A stretch of 7,281 nucleotides of DNA, taken from the NCBI GenBank assembly GCA_937877165.1, contig CALEFO010000049.1, positions 1 through 7,281 on the forward strand, given 5' to 3'. Of this stretch, positions 1 to 6,197 are shown one piece after another (the stretch's first letter is position 1; each line of letters starts with the position of its first letter). The notes under the pieces are model-generated. The model was not told the origin of the DNA and did no database searches. It was given only the letters and a program-made list of their open reading frames with translations. The stretch is from an uncultured Lachnospiraceae bacterium. GTDB taxonomy: Bacteria > Bacillota > Clostridia > Lachnospirales > Lachnospiraceae. A program made the translations under genes and the position numbers.

Positions 1-1
1 C

Positions 2-712
2 CGGACGGAGGGAAGCTATCGGCTGAATCTGAAGACCATTCGTCTGAACGGGTGGTGCGCCGTTCGGATTTTCCAGGTGGGGATTCCGGCGGGTATCCAG
101 AGCACGGTCATCAACTTCTCCAATGTTCTTCTCCAGTCGTCGGTCAATTCCTTCGGCTCAACGGCAATGGCGGGCTACACGGCGGCCAACAATCTTCTCA
201 GCTTCATGTTCGCCTCGGTGAATTCCGTGACGCAGGCATGCATGAGCTTTACCAGCCAGAATTACGGTGCGGGGCAGTGGAAGCGGATGAACCGGGTCCT
301 CGGATACTGCCTGATTCTGACATCGGCAGTCGCACTGATACTCGGCAGCTGCGCGTACCTCTTCGGACCGCAGATTCTGCAGATCTATACAGAGGATCCG
401 GCGGTGATTTCCAGCGCGATGGAGATTCTGTCCTATACGACGCTCACGTATTTCCTCTGCGGCATCATGGACCTGTTCCCTGGAGCCCTTCGCGGAATGG
501 GCTTTTCCACGGCACCGATGATTCTGTCTATCATCGGAACGGTCGGCACCAGGATCTTGTGGATATACGGGATTTTTCCGCTGCATCGCTCCCTTTCGGT
601 GCTGTTCATTTCATACCCGGCGTCTTGGCTTTTTACCGTTGTGATGCAGGCAGTCTGCTACTTTGTTTTGCGGAAAAAGCTGGACGGGCGAGTCGCGGCA
701 CAGCAGGTTTGA
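2..712 (+). CDS. MATE family efflux transporter, C-terminal half (5' end outside window)
   Basis: This is the last 236 residues of a multidrug and toxin extrusion (MATE) transporter, an inner-membrane antiporter that exports cationic drugs and metabolites using a Na+ or H+ gradient. The frame is open from base 2 to a TGA at 710-712. Family members are usually about 450 residues, so roughly half is present, corresponding to the second six-helix lobe. Visible hallmarks are VGIPAGIQS at the start of the lobe, a small-residue-rich helix (GSTAMAGYTAANN), the loop FTSQNYGAGQWKRMNRVL, and ALRGMGFSTAPMI near the end. Several hydrophobic stretches of about 20 residues alternate with short polar loops, and the tail is basic (LRKKLDGR). 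The substrate cannot be told from this. A GTG at 77 is only an internal codon. The gene is followed by a stem-loop and then a new promoter, so it appears to be the last gene of its unit. Confidence 0.93.
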   Translation, partial: RTEGSYRLNLKTIRLNGWCAVRIFQVGIPAGIQSTVINFSNVLLQSSVNSFGSTAMAGYTAANNLLSFMFASVNSVTQACMSFTSQNYGAGQWKRMNRVLGYCLILTSAVALILGSCAYLFGPQILQIYTEDPAVISSAMEILSYTTLTYFLCGIMDLFPGALRGMGFSTAPMILSIIGTVGTRILWIYGIFPLHRSLSVLFISYPASWLFTVVMQAVCYFVLRKKLDGRVAAQQV

Positions 713-713
713 G

Positions 714-751
714 GATAACGGCATAAAGCGTTGCCGTGTATCAGCAGTTTT
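714..751 (+). terminator. Stem-loop just after the MATE gene, possible terminator
   Basis: GATAACGGCA (714-723) pairs with TGCCGT plus TATC (732-742, one bulged G at 738), giving a 10-bp stem with an 8-nt loop directly after the stop codon. A short TTTT lies at 748-751, five bases beyond the stem. The placement fits a terminator, but the T-run is short and displaced, so termination is uncertain. Confidence 0.4.
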
Positions 752-799
752 CAGGCGTCGCTGCGCAGGAAAGGGCAGGACAGCACAGCAAGGGGCTTC

Positions 800-828
800 T
801 TGCGTGGGAGAGGGAGCTAAGGTATACT
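800..828 (+). promoter_or_regulatory. Sigma-A-type promoter for the sseB-like/vanW operon
   Basis: TTGCGT (800-805) and TATACT (823-828) are separated by exactly 17 bases. The -10 matches the consensus at five of six positions and the -35 at three of six. It sits between the MATE stem-loop and the next gene, and predicts transcription starting near 835. That gives a leader of about 160 nt before the ATG at 997. Confidence 0.55.
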
Positions 829-831
829 AAT

Positions 832-980
832 TCGGATGGGCAAATGTCCGAGAATACCTGATTCCATCCGGGTCAGGAAAACAGATGCTGCGGGAGCGCC
901 GCGGCCCAATTTCGATGATCTCATCGGAGAAAGCCCATTCGGGCATTTCTCTTCAGGGTGCCGCAAAAAACGCGGCACAG
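832..980 (+). promoter_or_regulatory. Structured 5' leader with consecutive stem-loops (candidate cis-regulatory RNA)
   Basis: Between promoter and start codon the RNA can form a chain of hairpins. CGGATGG (833-839) pairs with CCATCCG (864-870); alternatively TCGGA (832-836) pairs with TCCGA (847-851), or CCTGA (857-861) with TCAGG (873-877), and these options exclude one another. GCTGCGG (887-893) pairs with CCGCGGC (899-905, one G-U). CGATG (913-917) pairs with CATCG (922-926). GAGAAAGCCC (927-936) pairs with GGGC-a-TTTCTC (941-951). GTGCCGC (958-964) pairs with GCGGCAC (972-978) around an A-rich loop. The last stem ends two bases before the GAAAGG ribosome binding site. There is no T-run, so simple intrinsic attenuation is not evident. 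I recognise no known riboswitch class here. Confidence 0.45.
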
Positions 981-996
981 AAAGGTAAGCTTGAAT

Positions 997-2325
997 ATGG
1001 GACTGAAAGATTTATTTGGCGGGAAGAACCGTGCTGCACAGCAGGAGAAAATCCTGGAGGAGCAGAAGGCACAGGAGCATCAGAATCAGGTGGATGCTCA
1101 GAAGAAGGCACATGAGAACGAACCCTGGCCGGCGGTTCCGCGCCTGAATATTCTCAATATCAAGGACAGCAAGACCGAGGTGGAGGATCCGCTGACGAAG
1201 GAACGTAAGGATGAGATCGGACCGCTTGTTTTTGAACCGGATCTGACTCCTGATCAGGTGGCGGGGCTCTCTGTGCAGGAGCTTTTGTTCCTGCAGCTGA
1301 CCATGACGGTGTTCAACCGGAAGGCGGCACTTGTAAATTTTGAGAAAAATCACCGCGTGGTATATAACGAATTCCTGAACCGGATTCACAAGGCGGAGAA
1401 GGTTTACGTACTGTATGACAAGAGAACCGGATATCCTTTGATCGACGGAGGATTCGTTCCGGTTTATCTGGAGAAGGAGCGCGCAGAGAAGGCCGTAGAG
1501 CTTTATAAGGCGCAGTTTCGTGATGTCACCGCCGTGGAGCGGGACGGCGAGGAAGCCCCGGCCGCAGAGAACGGTGCAAAGCCGATTGCTCTTTTTGATT
1601 ATCTGTACTACATCGGTGCGGAGAACATCGTGGTGGATAACGGCTGGTACAAGGGCATCGTAAAGCGGAGTGAGATTTCCGTCCCGATGGATTGGAACAG
1701 CGATCCGAAGAAGACTCCGCCGTCCAATCCGGCACTGGCCTTTGCGATGACGGATTATGTTTCCGAGATGCGCTGGCCTGTGAAATATGAGAAGCGGGAA
1801 GAAATGATCAAGAAGAAGACAGAGCGCATGATGGCGCTGATTCCTGCGGGCCGCTATATCATTCCCTCCCGAGTGAGCGAGGTTACTCCTGAGCAGCTGG
1901 AGAAGCTCCCGGAGAATCAAAGATCCGCGAAGCAGGTACAGTTCCCTGCAGTCAAGGTGAATGAGAAGATGTATCTGCCTGTTTTCACGGATCTTTTCGA
2001 ATACAGCAAGAAGTTTGCGAAGACGGATATGCGGCCGGTCGGCTTTGAGTACAAGAACCTTCTCCGGTTTGTCGCCGGCGGCATTGAAGGGCTCATCATC
2101 AATCCGAACGGACAGGGAATTGTGGTTCCGAGGGACAAGGCACAGGAGCTTCTCTTCCGTGCGGCGGGTATGAAGCCTGCGGCACAGAGTGAGGCTGCGA
2201 AGGCAGCATCGGCGGGAAATGCAAAGGCCGACGCAACGAAGGCAGCACAGGAAGAGACCGGAAAGACGGATGCATCGAAGTCAACTCCGGCAGAAGGCGG
2301 AGAGAGCGGCACGCCGCAGGAGTGA
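997..2325 (+). CDS. SseB-family protein with two SseB-like halves
   Basis: A 442-residue soluble protein ending in an SseB N-terminal-type domain (about residues 280-390, with YLPVFTDLFEYSKKF and GLIINPNGQGIVVPRDKA). Family members are named after Salmonella SseB, but in Bacillota their role is essentially unknown. Residues 134-228 look like a second, diverged copy: KVYVLYDKRTGYPLIDGGF, then FVPVYLEKERAEKA, then a segment ending IVVDNGWYKGIVKRSEI, in the same order. The N-terminus (MGLKDLFGGK, then Glu/Lys/Gln-rich to about residue 40) is probably helical. The C-terminal 50 residues are an Ala/Lys/Thr/Glu low-complexity tail. I chose ATG 997 because GAAAGG (980-985) precedes it and MGLKDLFGG is a natural start. 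A GTG at 958 in the same frame lacks a ribosome binding site and lies in a leader hairpin. Translation is coupled to the VanW gene downstream. Confidence 0.82.
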   Translation: MGLKDLFGGKNRAAQQEKILEEQKAQEHQNQVDAQKKAHENEPWPAVPRLNILNIKDSKTEVEDPLTKERKDEIGPLVFEPDLTPDQVAGLSVQELLFLQLTMTVFNRKAALVNFEKNHRVVYNEFLNRIHKAEKVYVLYDKRTGYPLIDGGFVPVYLEKERAEKAVELYKAQFRDVTAVERDGEEAPAAENGAKPIALFDYLYYIGAENIVVDNGWYKGIVKRSEISVPMDWNSDPKKTPPSNPALAFAMTDYVSEMRWPVKYEKREEMIKKKTERMMALIPAGRYIIPSRVSEVTPEQLEKLPENQRSAKQVQFPAVKVNEKMYLPVFTDLFEYSKKFAKTDMRPVGFEYKNLLRFVAGGIEGLIINPNGQGIVVPRDKAQELLFRAAGMKPAAQSEAAKAASAGNAKADATKAAQEETGKTDASKSTPAEGGESGTPQE

Positions 2326-3311
2326 TGAACATTAAAAGGCTTCTGAAGAAAATTATCCCCGGGAGAATATGGAAGAAGTTGCGCTCTTCGAAATTCCGGA
2401 AGAAAGCAGCGGGCACGGCAGTTGTCGTGGCCGCTGTTTTGGTGATCACTGTGATCGGAATCGGATGTCGCATTTATATCCGGAGAGAGGCAGCACTGGA
2501 AAAGGAGCGGATCGCGAGGGAGCAGGAGGAAAACGAACAAAGGAAAAGAGAAGCCCTGGAATTGGCGGAAAGGGAAGAGAAGAAAGAACCGCAGGTCATC
2601 CGGAAACTCTCCGCAGAGGAAAAGCTCCTTCAGACCCTTCTGGAAGAAATGCCGGAGGAGTCTGCGAAGAAAGCTGGAATCCGGACTTCTTCCAAAGATA
2701 CAGAACTTGTCATTTCCTGGTTTACAGCCCCGTATCCTTCCAATTCCGGAAGTGAGTATAATGCCAAGAAGGCTGCAGCGCGTCTGAACGGAGCGGTGGT
2801 CCCTGCCGGTGAGAGGTTCTCCTATAACAAGAGGATTGGGGAGCGCACGAAGGAAAATGGTTACGTGGAGGCTCCGGTCATCATGGGCGGCAAGATGGTG
2901 CAGGGACTTGGAGGGGGAATCTGTGAGATTTCCTCCATGCTCTACAATCTGTGCCTTCAGTCCGGATTTGAGGTTCTGGAGCGCTCGCCGCACTCTCTCC
3001 TGGTGCCGTATGTGCCGGGCGGACTGGATGCTGCCGTTTCGTGGGGGACGATGGATTTCTGTTTCGAGAATCCTTATGAGGCTCCGGTGATTTTGCTTGC
3101 AGGCTATGATGACGAGGCGAAGCTGTTCGAGGTCGCAGCCGTCGCGGACGGCGGAGCCAGCCTTCTTCAGGGCCGGAAGTATGTTCCGGTGTCGGAGAAG
3201 GTAGGAGAGCTTCACTATGAGACGAGCCTTGAGATCTGGCAGGACACGGTACAGATCGGGGTAAAAGAGCTTGGAGAGAACTACTACGCGGGGGTGGATG
3301 AGGCGGAATAG
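2325..3311 (+). CDS. Membrane-anchored VanW-domain protein
   Basis: A 328-residue protein with a VanW domain, the family named after the accessory gene vanW of vanB-type vancomycin-resistance operons; its biochemical role is unknown. A strongly basic N-terminus (residues 1-28) is followed by one membrane segment (about 28-50, AAGTAVVVAAVLVITVIGIG) and a Glu/Lys/Arg-rich, probably coiled-coil stretch (52-112). The VanW domain (about 125-275) is therefore expected outside the membrane. Diagnostic motifs are RFSYNKRIGERTKENGY (164-180), EAPVIMGGKMVQGLGGGIC (182-200), EISSMLYN (201-208) and ERSPHSLLVPYVPGGLDAAV (219-238). I see no peptidoglycan-binding or G5 domain, which many VanW proteins carry. 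The ATG at 2325 shares a base with the upstream TGA (TGATG). AGGAG at 2318-2322 is too close to serve well, so terminating ribosomes probably reinitiate. No other van resistance genes are nearby, so resistance should not be inferred. Confidence 0.9.
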   Translation: MNIKRLLKKIIPGRIWKKLRSSKFRKKAAGTAVVVAAVLVITVIGIGCRIYIRREAALEKERIAREQEENEQRKREALELAEREEKKEPQVIRKLSAEEKLLQTLLEEMPEESAKKAGIRTSSKDTELVISWFTAPYPSNSGSEYNAKKAAARLNGAVVPAGERFSYNKRIGERTKENGYVEAPVIMGGKMVQGLGGGICEISSMLYNLCLQSGFEVLERSPHSLLVPYVPGGLDAAVSWGTMDFCFENPYEAPVILLAGYDDEAKLFEVAAVADGGASLLQGRKYVPVSEKVGELHYETSLEIWQDTVQIGVKELGENYYAGVDEAE

Positions 3312-3318
3312 CGCACTC

Positions 3319-3340
3319 GAAGAGGCGTGATCGCCTCTTC
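3319..3340. terminator. Perfect 9-bp hairpin between convergent genes
   Basis: GAAGAGGCG (3319-3327) and CGCCTCTTC (3332-3340) form a perfect stem with a TGAT loop, eight bases past the VanW stop. It reads equally well on both strands and lies between convergent genes, so a two-way terminator is plausible. No T-run follows on either strand. Confidence 0.5.
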
Positions 3341-3356
3341 TCCCGCGTCGGAGAAA

Positions 3357-3379
3357 CCGCCTTCGCGGATTATATTTTC
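3357..3379 (+). terminator. Short hairpin followed by a T-rich tract, possible terminator
   Basis: CCGC (3357-3360) pairs with GCGG (3365-3368) around CTTC, followed on the plus strand by ATTATATTTT (3369-3378). The stem is short but the T-rich tail suits termination of the vanW transcript. It overlaps the last codons of the convergent tmcAL gene. Confidence 0.35.
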
Positions 3380-4662
3380 AGGAATGGCTTGGAGAATTCA
3401 GAGGGCACGGCTTCGCTGGAATCGGCGAACGCCGTGTCTTTTTGCGCACCGGAATTGCCGGTAAGAGCTGTTTTTCTCCGGCGAACCAGATCGTAGGTGA
3501 GCGAGGCATGAAGGTCCAGTGCCAGGCTCTTCCGGACAGAGGCAGAGCCTGGAAGCGAGGAGAGGCGGTCTGCGTCGGCTTTCCCGGTGATAAGGAAAAG
3601 ACGGTCTCCTCGAAGCGGCTCATCCTCAAAGGAGGAATCAGCCGCAAAGTTCTTCTGGATTTGCCCGAGAAGAGGGAGCGCCTTCTTCCTGCAGCCGAGA
3701 ACTCTTGCATAGGACGGACGGCATAGATCCAGATAATCCGCTGTCATATCCAGAAGAATATGAGTCAGTGCGCGGCTGACACTAGTGTAGGTCAGGTTCT
3801 TCGTCTTCAGAAGAGTACAGAACTGCGTCCACGAAAGATACGAGGGGAGCAGCCGGTGAATGCGGTTGGAAAGATCCTCGGAGACATCGGCATAATCTGA
3901 AAATGTCCGGTCCGGATCGGCATCAATGGATAAAAGCTTTCCGAGAAGAAGACCGGAGAAATCGTCCGCGAAGATTCCGCTTTCCGGGTGGCTCTCCTGA
4001 ATTTCCTGCCGGAGAGACGTTGCGGATTCGGCGGTAATTCGGCGGACCGGATGAAATGCCAAAAGAGGCTGCCCATCCCTTCCTGATGCGAGGAGATTCT
4101 TGACATATTCGGTGCCGAGAACGTCATTCGCGGTTTTGGAGAGAGAAAGATGAGCGGAGCATTCCCTGGCTGCCCGGGTTCTTGCCTGCGGGAAAGTAAG
4201 CCCCTTTGCAGTATACCTGCGCAAAAGCTCCTTAAAATCATCCGGCTCATGCAGAAGAAAGTCCGCCTGGCGAAGAAGGGCAGCGGAGTCTGCGCTTTCG
4301 GAACCGAAGACAAGATTGGTCACAACGTGGGTTGCGGTCAGAATCTGCACACCGCCGCGGGCAAAATACTCCGCTCCGGAAACGGCGCAGCAGACCGGAA
4401 GCTCCAGGACCAGGTCGGCACCGGCCTCCAGAATGGAACGGACACGTTCCTCCTTGGGAAACACGGTGGGAATGCCGCGCTGCGCGAAGTCCCCACTTAC
4501 GACGGCAATCACGGCCTGCGCGTTCGTGACGCGGCGTGCCTCCTGCAGGATATAGCGGTGCCCGTCGTGAAACGGATTGCACTCCATAATGATTCCGGCA
4601 ACCGCGGAAGGAGCGGCAGCGGAGAAGGCTGTTGTTGCTGGCTGATGAGAAAAGGTTTCCAT
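3370..4662 (-). CDS. tmcAL: tRNA(Met) cytidine acetate ligase (YlbM-type nucleotidyltransferase)
   Basis: This enzyme uses ATP to activate acetate and forms N4-acetylcytidine at the wobble position (C34) of elongator tRNA-Met, helping accurate AUG decoding. Motifs from residue 23 of the 430-residue product are GIIMECNPFHDGH (23-35, with the HxGH nucleotidyltransferase signature), VVSGDFAQRGIPTVFPKEER (54-73), GADLVLELP (81-89) and FGSES (119-123), all in family order. The C-terminal part (ALTHILLDMT, YARVLGCRKKALPLLGQIQ) also fits. Family proteins normally begin only a few residues before GII. Here ATG 4662 gives an unusual 22-residue Ala/Ser/Thr/Pro-rich extension, and an upstream ATG at 4713 would overlap the preceding gene. 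ATG 4662 is preferred: it lies 4 nt after the upstream stop with a weak AAAGAG ribosome binding site. The 3' end converges on the vanW gene. Confidence 0.92.
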   Translation of the reverse strand: METFSHQPATTAFSAAAPSAVAGIIMECNPFHDGHRYILQEARRVTNAQAVIAVVSGDFAQRGIPTVFPKEERVRSILEAGADLVLELPVCCAVSGAEYFARGGVQILTATHVVTNLVFGSESADSAALLRQADFLLHEPDDFKELLRRYTAKGLTFPQARTRAARECSAHLSLSKTANDVLGTEYVKNLLASGRDGQPLLAFHPVRRITAESATSLRQEIQESHPESGIFADDFSGLLLGKLLSIDADPDRTFSDYADVSEDLSNRIHRLLPSYLSWTQFCTLLKTKNLTYTSVSRALTHILLDMTADYLDLCRPSYARVLGCRKKALPLLGQIQKNFAADSSFEDEPLRGDRLFLITGKADADRLSSLPGSASVRKSLALDLHASLTYDLVRRRKTALTGNSGAQKDTAFADSSEAVPSEFSKPFLKI

Positions 4663-4666
4663 AGAG

Positions 4667-5110
4667 CTACTCTTTGAGGATATCTTCCAACTGCTGATTA
4701 AATTGACTGGCATTTTTCATTTTATACAATTTACTGTCAATGAAAATTTGACCGGAATCGGATACATAGATGGAATTCCCTGTGCTTTCGCCGCTGGATA
4801 CATAAATGAGAACAGTCATGTTTCCAACACTTCTTATCGTGCCGTCTGAAAAGATGGTACTCGGTGTTCTCTGATAAGAATACTTCTGAGTCAAATCGAG
4901 AATCTTTCTCTTTTGTTCTCTGGTAATATCGTCATAACAGTTTGAGTTCAGACGGGGTTCACCGTCCTGGACATCAAAATGGGTGATCTGCACGATGAAG
5001 GAACTGCGATCGCTGACATTGTCCGACAGAGGCAATGGACGAAAATACAGGATCAGGCATAACAGCAGAACAATGCAGACAGCGATGCCGCAAAGCGTCT
5101 TCTTGCTCAT
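4667..5110 (-). CDS. Small membrane-anchored protein of unknown function
   Basis: A 147-residue protein whose family I do not recognise. Residues 1-5 (MSKKT) are basic and residues 6-23 (LCGIAVCIVLLLCLILYF) form a hydrophobic anchor or uncleaved signal. The remaining roughly 120 residues should face outside; they are polar and look like a small beta-rich domain (SSFIVQITHFDV, MTVLIYVSS, NSIYVSDSGQIFIDSKLYK) with a final helix (FNQQLEDILKE). There is no lipobox in the usual place. The start at 5110 is chosen because AAGGGAGT (5118-5125 on this strand) sits 8 nt upstream and the basic-hydrophobic N-terminus begins there. A longer start at 5155 would add residues without a ribosome binding site. 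It precedes tmcAL by 4 nt, so they are probably cotranscribed, but base composition is clearly more AT-rich than in tmcAL. Confidence 0.75.
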   Translation of the reverse strand: MSKKTLCGIAVCIVLLLCLILYFRPLPLSDNVSDRSSFIVQITHFDVQDGEPRLNSNCYDDITREQKRKILDLTQKYSYQRTPSTIFSDGTIRSVGNMTVLIYVSSGESTGNSIYVSDSGQIFIDSKLYKMKNASQFNQQLEDILKE

Positions 5111-5132
5111 CCGGCAAACTCCCTTCCATAAT
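5103..5132 (+). promoter_or_regulatory. Weak candidate promoter for the methyltransferase gene
   Basis: TTGCTC (5103-5108) and CATAAT (5127-5132) are 18 bases apart, matching the consensus at three and five of six positions. Transcription would begin near 5139 and give a 70-nt leader containing the TATCCGGA repeats. The element overlaps the start of the divergent gene, so it is tentative. Confidence 0.3.
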
Positions 5133-5154
5133 AGTTTATTCAATGAGTGTACCA

Positions 5155-5221
5155 TATCCGGAAGTCTTAGAAGACGTAAAGTCCGGATAATCTCGGAGGT
5201 GGGAGAACATGATTATCCGGA
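5155..5221 (+). promoter_or_regulatory. Triple alternating TATCCGGA repeat around the methyltransferase start (RNA switch or operator)
   Basis: Three copies alternate in orientation: TATCCGGA (5155-5162), TCCGGATA (5182-5189) and TATCCGGA (5214-5221). The second and third extend to a perfect 11-bp inverted repeat, TCCGGATAATC (5182-5192) with GATTATCCGGA (5211-5221). Its 18-nt loop contains the ribosome binding site GGAGGTG (5195-5201) and the first two bases of the start codon. The first and second copies can instead form an 8-bp stem enclosing an inner GTCTT/AAGAC dyad (5164-5168, 5171-5175). These two pairings exclude each other, which is the layout of a translational switch. A DNA operator for both divergent genes is an equally open reading. 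Confidence 0.5.
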
Positions 5222-5991
5222 AAGGCGGACTGTATTTCCTTACCGTTGGAGAGTTAAAGGCAGAAAGAAGAGTTACGGCAGGCAGACAGCTTGAAATCAG
5301 TGAGTATACTAGGAGACAGGTAGACTTTGTCATTGAGAAATTGCATCTTCATGGCGGCGAAAAGGTGCTGGATCTTGCCTGCGGCTTTGGAAGGCATTCC
5401 CTTGAGCTGGCAAGGCGGGGATTTTCGGTGACCGGCATTGATATCACACCGTCTTATATTCAGTTTGCAAAAGAGAAGGCACAGCAAGAAGGAATCTGCG
5501 CGGATTTTTTCTGCTGTGATATACGGGAAATCCAATATGATCAGGAATTTGATGTTGTGTTAAATATGGCGGATGGAGCGGTCGGCTATCTTGAGAACGA
5601 GGAGGAAAACCGGAAAATATTTACGGTGGTATCGAAAGCCTTAAAACCCGGAGGCAGGCATTTTATGGATATTATGAATGGAAGCTATGCGGACAGCCAT
5701 TTCCCGTGCCGGATGTGGGAAGCAGGCGAACAATGTCTGACACTCTCGGAATTTGAATGGGACCCGAGAACACGGGTGATGCTCTATGGACAGCGCGACT
5801 TTGAGTATGGACAGCTGATTGTAAAACCCTGCATCTCAGAAGGAAATTCCATTCGCCTGTATACGCTTGAAGAAGTGACGGAAATATTTACTTCCATCGG
5901 ACTGACGGTTACTGGCAGCTATGCGAATTTTGACGGAAAGCCCTCATCGGATCGTGATTTGCAGCTTCTTATCTGCTCGGAAAAGAGGTAG
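5209..5991 (+). CDS. Class I SAM-dependent methyltransferase
   Basis: A 260-residue soluble methyltransferase of the Rossmann-fold class that transfers the methyl group of S-adenosylmethionine to an unidentified small-molecule or other substrate. Motif I is VLDLACGFGRH (53-63), followed by the post-I acidic position in GIDIT (76-80), the CDIREI segment (103-108), the motif II-like FDVVLNM (114-120) and the LKPGG turn (145-149). The C-terminal section (LYTLEEVTEIFTSIGLTVTGSYANFDGKP) resembles stand-alone UbiE/Tam-like enzymes of Bacillota. The N-terminus is short, about 50 residues before motif I, without an obvious partner domain. ATG 5209 is strongly supported by GGAGGTG (5195-5201) seven bases upstream. 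The surrounding inverted repeats suggest translational or transcriptional control. It is divergent from the small membrane-protein gene and followed within two bases by a broken KTR-type gene. Confidence 0.88.
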   Translation: MIIRKGGLYFLTVGELKAERRVTAGRQLEISEYTRRQVDFVIEKLHLHGGEKVLDLACGFGRHSLELARRGFSVTGIDITPSYIQFAKEKAQQEGICADFFCCDIREIQYDQEFDVVLNMADGAVGYLENEEENRKIFTVVSKALKPGGRHFMDIMNGSYADSHFPCRMWEAGEQCLTLSEFEWDPRTRVMLYGQRDFEYGQLIVKPCISEGNSIRLYTLEEVTEIFTSIGLTVTGSYANFDGKPSSDRDLQLLICSEKR

Positions 5992-5993
5992 AT

Positions 5994-6140
5994 ATGCTTC
6001 ACGTTTCGGTGGCGGCATGTGTTGTGAGATGTTATGATATGACAGAATATAACAATGAGGGCGTTTTTGTATTATGTCCGAAGTGTAAGGAAAATTTCCT
6101 GATAGAAGTTCAAAATACGGAAATTAAAAATTATAAGTAG
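5994..6140 (+). pseudogene. Broken cysteine-rich KTR-domain gene (Tn916-type element relic)
   Basis: A 48-codon frame starts 2 nt after the methyltransferase stop, with AGAGG just upstream, and ends at TAG 6138-6140. Its second half, LCPKCKENFLIEVQ, is the distal zinc-ribbon-like CPKC segment of cysteine-rich KTR-domain proteins. As I remember them, those are about 60 residues, begin with a CPxCGNKTR segment and end in PDAKTQSR. Here the proximal segment is unrecognisable (MLHVSVAACVVRCYDMTEYN). Right after the TAG the same frame continues PDAKTQS, the family's usual ending, so a nonsense change probably removed it. Intact relatives occur in Tn916-like conjugative elements, to my recollection as orf6 downstream of tet(M); I could not check this. 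The matching terminator follows. It may still be translated as a shortened peptide, but is most likely decaying. Confidence 0.6.
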
Positions 6141-6152
6141 CCAGACGCTAAG

Positions 6153-6197
6153 ACGCAGAGCCACGGTCACAGATGTGAATCGGGTTCTGCGTTTTTT
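6153..6197 (+). terminator. Strong rho-independent terminator
   Basis: ACGCAGAGCC (6153-6162) pairs with GGTTCTGCGT (6183-6192), a 10-bp stem with one G-U pair. An inner TCAC/GTGA stem (6167-6170, 6175-6178) can stack above it. A run of six T (6192-6197) follows directly. It ends the methyltransferase/KTR transcript and its left arm overlaps the relic KTR reading frame. Confidence 0.85.

Noticed and set aside
52..726. 224-codon plus-strand frame overlapping the MATE gene
   Set aside because: It shares the DNA of a clear MATE transporter in another frame and has no membrane helices or recognisable motif.
845..880. Resemblance to a TPP riboswitch (CCGAGAATACC and ACCTGAT pieces)
   Set aside because: The pieces overlap rather than lie in the required arms, the conserved CTGAGA and the second pyrophosphate-sensing helix are missing, and the downstream genes have no thiamin role.
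885..1115. 76-codon frame in the leader overlapping the sseB-like start
   Set aside because: It has no ribosome binding site, runs through the leader hairpins, and continues out of frame through the real N-terminal coding region.
1917..3215. 432-codon open frame on the minus strand opposite the sseB-like and vanW genes
   Set aside because: The product is low-complexity and Ser/Pro/Arg/Phe-rich with no domain. The plus-strand genes have clear family motifs, so this is a shadow of their codon bias; the same holds for 1012-1920 on the minus strand.
2325..3311. Vancomycin resistance locus based on the VanW domain
   Set aside because: VanW-domain proteins are widespread outside resistance clusters, and no ligase, dehydrogenase, dipeptidase or VanRS regulator is present here.
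6138..6140. Programmed readthrough or recoding of the TAG in the KTR-type frame
   Set aside because: No recoding signal is visible, the proximal half of the gene is also degraded, and a terminator stem begins 13 bases later, so simple decay explains it better.
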